A stretch of DNA of 7,974 bases, taken from NCBI GenBank assembly GCA_031270565.1, contig JAISXJ010000088.1, forward strand, positions 1 through 7,974, read 5' to 3'. How positions within the stretch are numbered: position 1 is the stretch's first letter; every line of letters begins with the position of its first letter. The stretch comes from Prevotellaceae bacterium. GTDB lineage: Bacteria > Bacteroidota > Bacteroidia > Bacteroidales > Paludibacteraceae. Position numbers and translations under genes: made by a program. A model generated the notes under the pieces. That model searched no databases. It was not told the origin of the DNA and worked only from the letters and a program-made list of their open reading frames with translations. This document shows, piece after piece, positions 7,082 through 7,974 of this stretch.

Positions 7082-7113
7082 CAAAAATAGGCATAATCTC
7101 CGAACTCACCAAA
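7082..7113 (-). promoter_or_regulatory. Bacteroidetes-type promoter of the wecB operon
   Basis: On the minus strand TTTG (7113-7110) is followed after exactly 20 bases by TATTTTTG (7089-7082). This matches the TTTG-N19/21-TAnnTTTG consensus of the Bacteroidetes primary sigma factor. Transcription should begin at about 7075, leaving a leader of about 50 bases before the wecB ATG at 7024. It lies after the terminator of the preceding minus-strand gene, so the operon starts independently. Confidence 0.7.
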
Positions 7114-7163
7114 CTGTCGGCGAGGTATGGATGGTCAACGCATGTAATTCTGAGAACAAAAAC

Positions 7164-7205
7164 ATAACACTAAAAGCCCCCACTGCCGGAGGCTTTTAGT
7201 GTTAT
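7164..7205 (-). terminator. Intrinsic terminator after the surface protein gene
   Basis: A perfect 15-bp stem pairs 7164-7178 with 7191-7205 around a 12-base loop that can pair by a further two G-C pairs past one mismatch. On the minus strand the stem is followed by a T-rich stretch (atgttttt). It lies 20 bases after the stop of the minus-strand surface protein gene and before the wecB promoter, so it separates the two transcripts. The stem itself is symmetrical, but there is no + gene leading into it. Confidence 0.85.
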
Positions 7206-7224
7206 TTCAACTGTGATTGAAAAA

Positions 7225-7974
7225 TCACTCCATAGTCCGCACACAACGCACGGGGTGGTAGAATTGGCTGCAATTATGGCAGCCCGGACGTCTCATATTG
7301 TTTGCGTAGCACCAGAGCCCGCAAACACCACAATAAGTCGTAGTGCTCCAATAGAGATCAAAGTTCAGATTCACCACAGTACCTTCTATCGTAGTACTTC
7401 CGGCAGGAAGATAAACATCTGCATTCGCAGTTATCACTGATTGATTGCCGATACCGTAATTTACCACACCTCCCGTTCCACTGGTTGATACTACCTTTCC
7501 AATAACTGCCAACTCAGCTATATTGGGCACGCGCCATTCTCCGGCAGTTCGATCGGTGCCGTCGTTAACACCAAGTACCTGTGCTACATACAGAAGAACT
7601 CTGAGGATATAGAATTGTAGAAGGAGCATCCCGATAATAATAACACAAATCCTTACCGGCCTTACCAGCGTTCGTTATCCAATCTTCCAACACTATAATC
7701 CTCTGAGTATCCGAATCGGGGCTATTCGCATCACTGTTAGTAAAAGCGGTATGTTGCTTATACGCTCCATTGAGAACAAGTAATCCGTTGCAACAGTATG
7801 TACTCTGAAACTTAACAGTTCTTGTTAAAATAACAGTATTAATGCTTCCGTCATCGCCCGTTAAGGTTACCGTAGCGGTAATGGGAACGGTGGTTCCTGC
7901 CGAAATATTGGTACGGCTGTCATACTTGACGGTTGCCGTACTGGAAATATCGTTGCCGTTTGGCGAGAATTCTG
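7225..7974 (-). pseudogene. C-terminal part of a secreted/surface protein, frameshifted and cut by the window edge
   Basis: The frame read from 7972 is open for 134 codons with protein-like content (ATVKYDSRTNISAGTTVPIT, then TYCCNGLLVLNGAYK, GKDLCYYYRDAP, VCSTGTW) and stops at TAA 7567-7565. The frame one base further on continues the same protein from VNDGTDRTAGEWRVPNIAEL to VRCVRTME and stops at 7225. Skipping one base near 7570 joins them into about 248 residues. The 'WRVPNxxEL ... YWSTT ... VRCVR' layout is that of C-terminal domains found in Bacteroidetes surface and fimbrillin-like proteins and of Fib-succ/DUF1566-like domains; I cannot say which. A Thr/Ser/Gly-rich repeat-like region at the N-side suggests Ig-like or adhesin modules. 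An ATG at 7629 lies in the second frame, but the residues before VNDG look like out-of-frame sequence, so it is not a convincing start. The gene may be broken or the base a sequencing error. Confidence 0.6.

Noticed and set aside
7207..7440. Reading frame on the + strand at 7213-7440
   Set aside because: It is opposite the clearly protein-like C-terminal domain of the minus-strand gene, has no family motif and no promoter.

Overview
The window looks like a chromosomal segment of a Bacteroidetes bacterium, probably order Bacteroidales. The ATP synthase genes run in the order beta, epsilon, small membrane protein, a. The epsilon subunit is very short, and the a subunit carries a signal peptide and a long N-terminal extracytoplasmic stretch. 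The beta subunit has the extra segment after its catalytic-Glu region that is familiar from this phylum. Promoters fit the Bacteroidetes consensus (TAnnTTTG near -7, TTTG near -33), and no start codon has a clear Shine-Dalgarno sequence in front of it. The species cannot be named from this sequence.

Layout. Positions 1-332 are a non-coding, AT-rich region. It holds a ~180-bp element with 25-bp inverted ends, each end carrying an outward-facing promoter motif, followed by a leader with a small hairpin. Positions 333-3578 (+) hold atpD, atpC, a four-helix membrane protein in the AtpI-like position, and atpB, separated by only 2-6 bases. The usual continuation (atpE, atpF, atpH, atpA, atpG) is absent. 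Three bases after atpB, a convergent minus-strand unit ends.

The minus-strand unit (7024 down to 3582) starts from a near-perfect Bacteroidetes promoter at 7082-7113. It reads a WecB/WbpI-type UDP-sugar 2-epimerase, a NodB-like (CE4-type) deacetylase-like protein, and a bifunctional NAD(P)HX repair enzyme (NnrE-NnrD). The last two genes overlap by 4 bases. The first two suggest nucleotide-sugar or surface-glycan work; the third is housekeeping metabolite repair that appears to share their transcript.

At the right end (7225-7974, minus) lies the C-terminal part of a secreted or surface protein with a 'WRVPN...YWS...VRCVR' pattern. It is broken by a one-base frameshift near 7570 and is followed by a strong intrinsic terminator at 7164-7205.

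I saw no mobile-element gene, tRNA, rRNA or CRISPR array. Most of the window is ordinary core metabolism. The points of real interest are the interrupted ATP synthase operon, the inverted-repeat promoter element, the unusual third gene of the sugar operon, and the frameshifted cysteine-rich surface protein.
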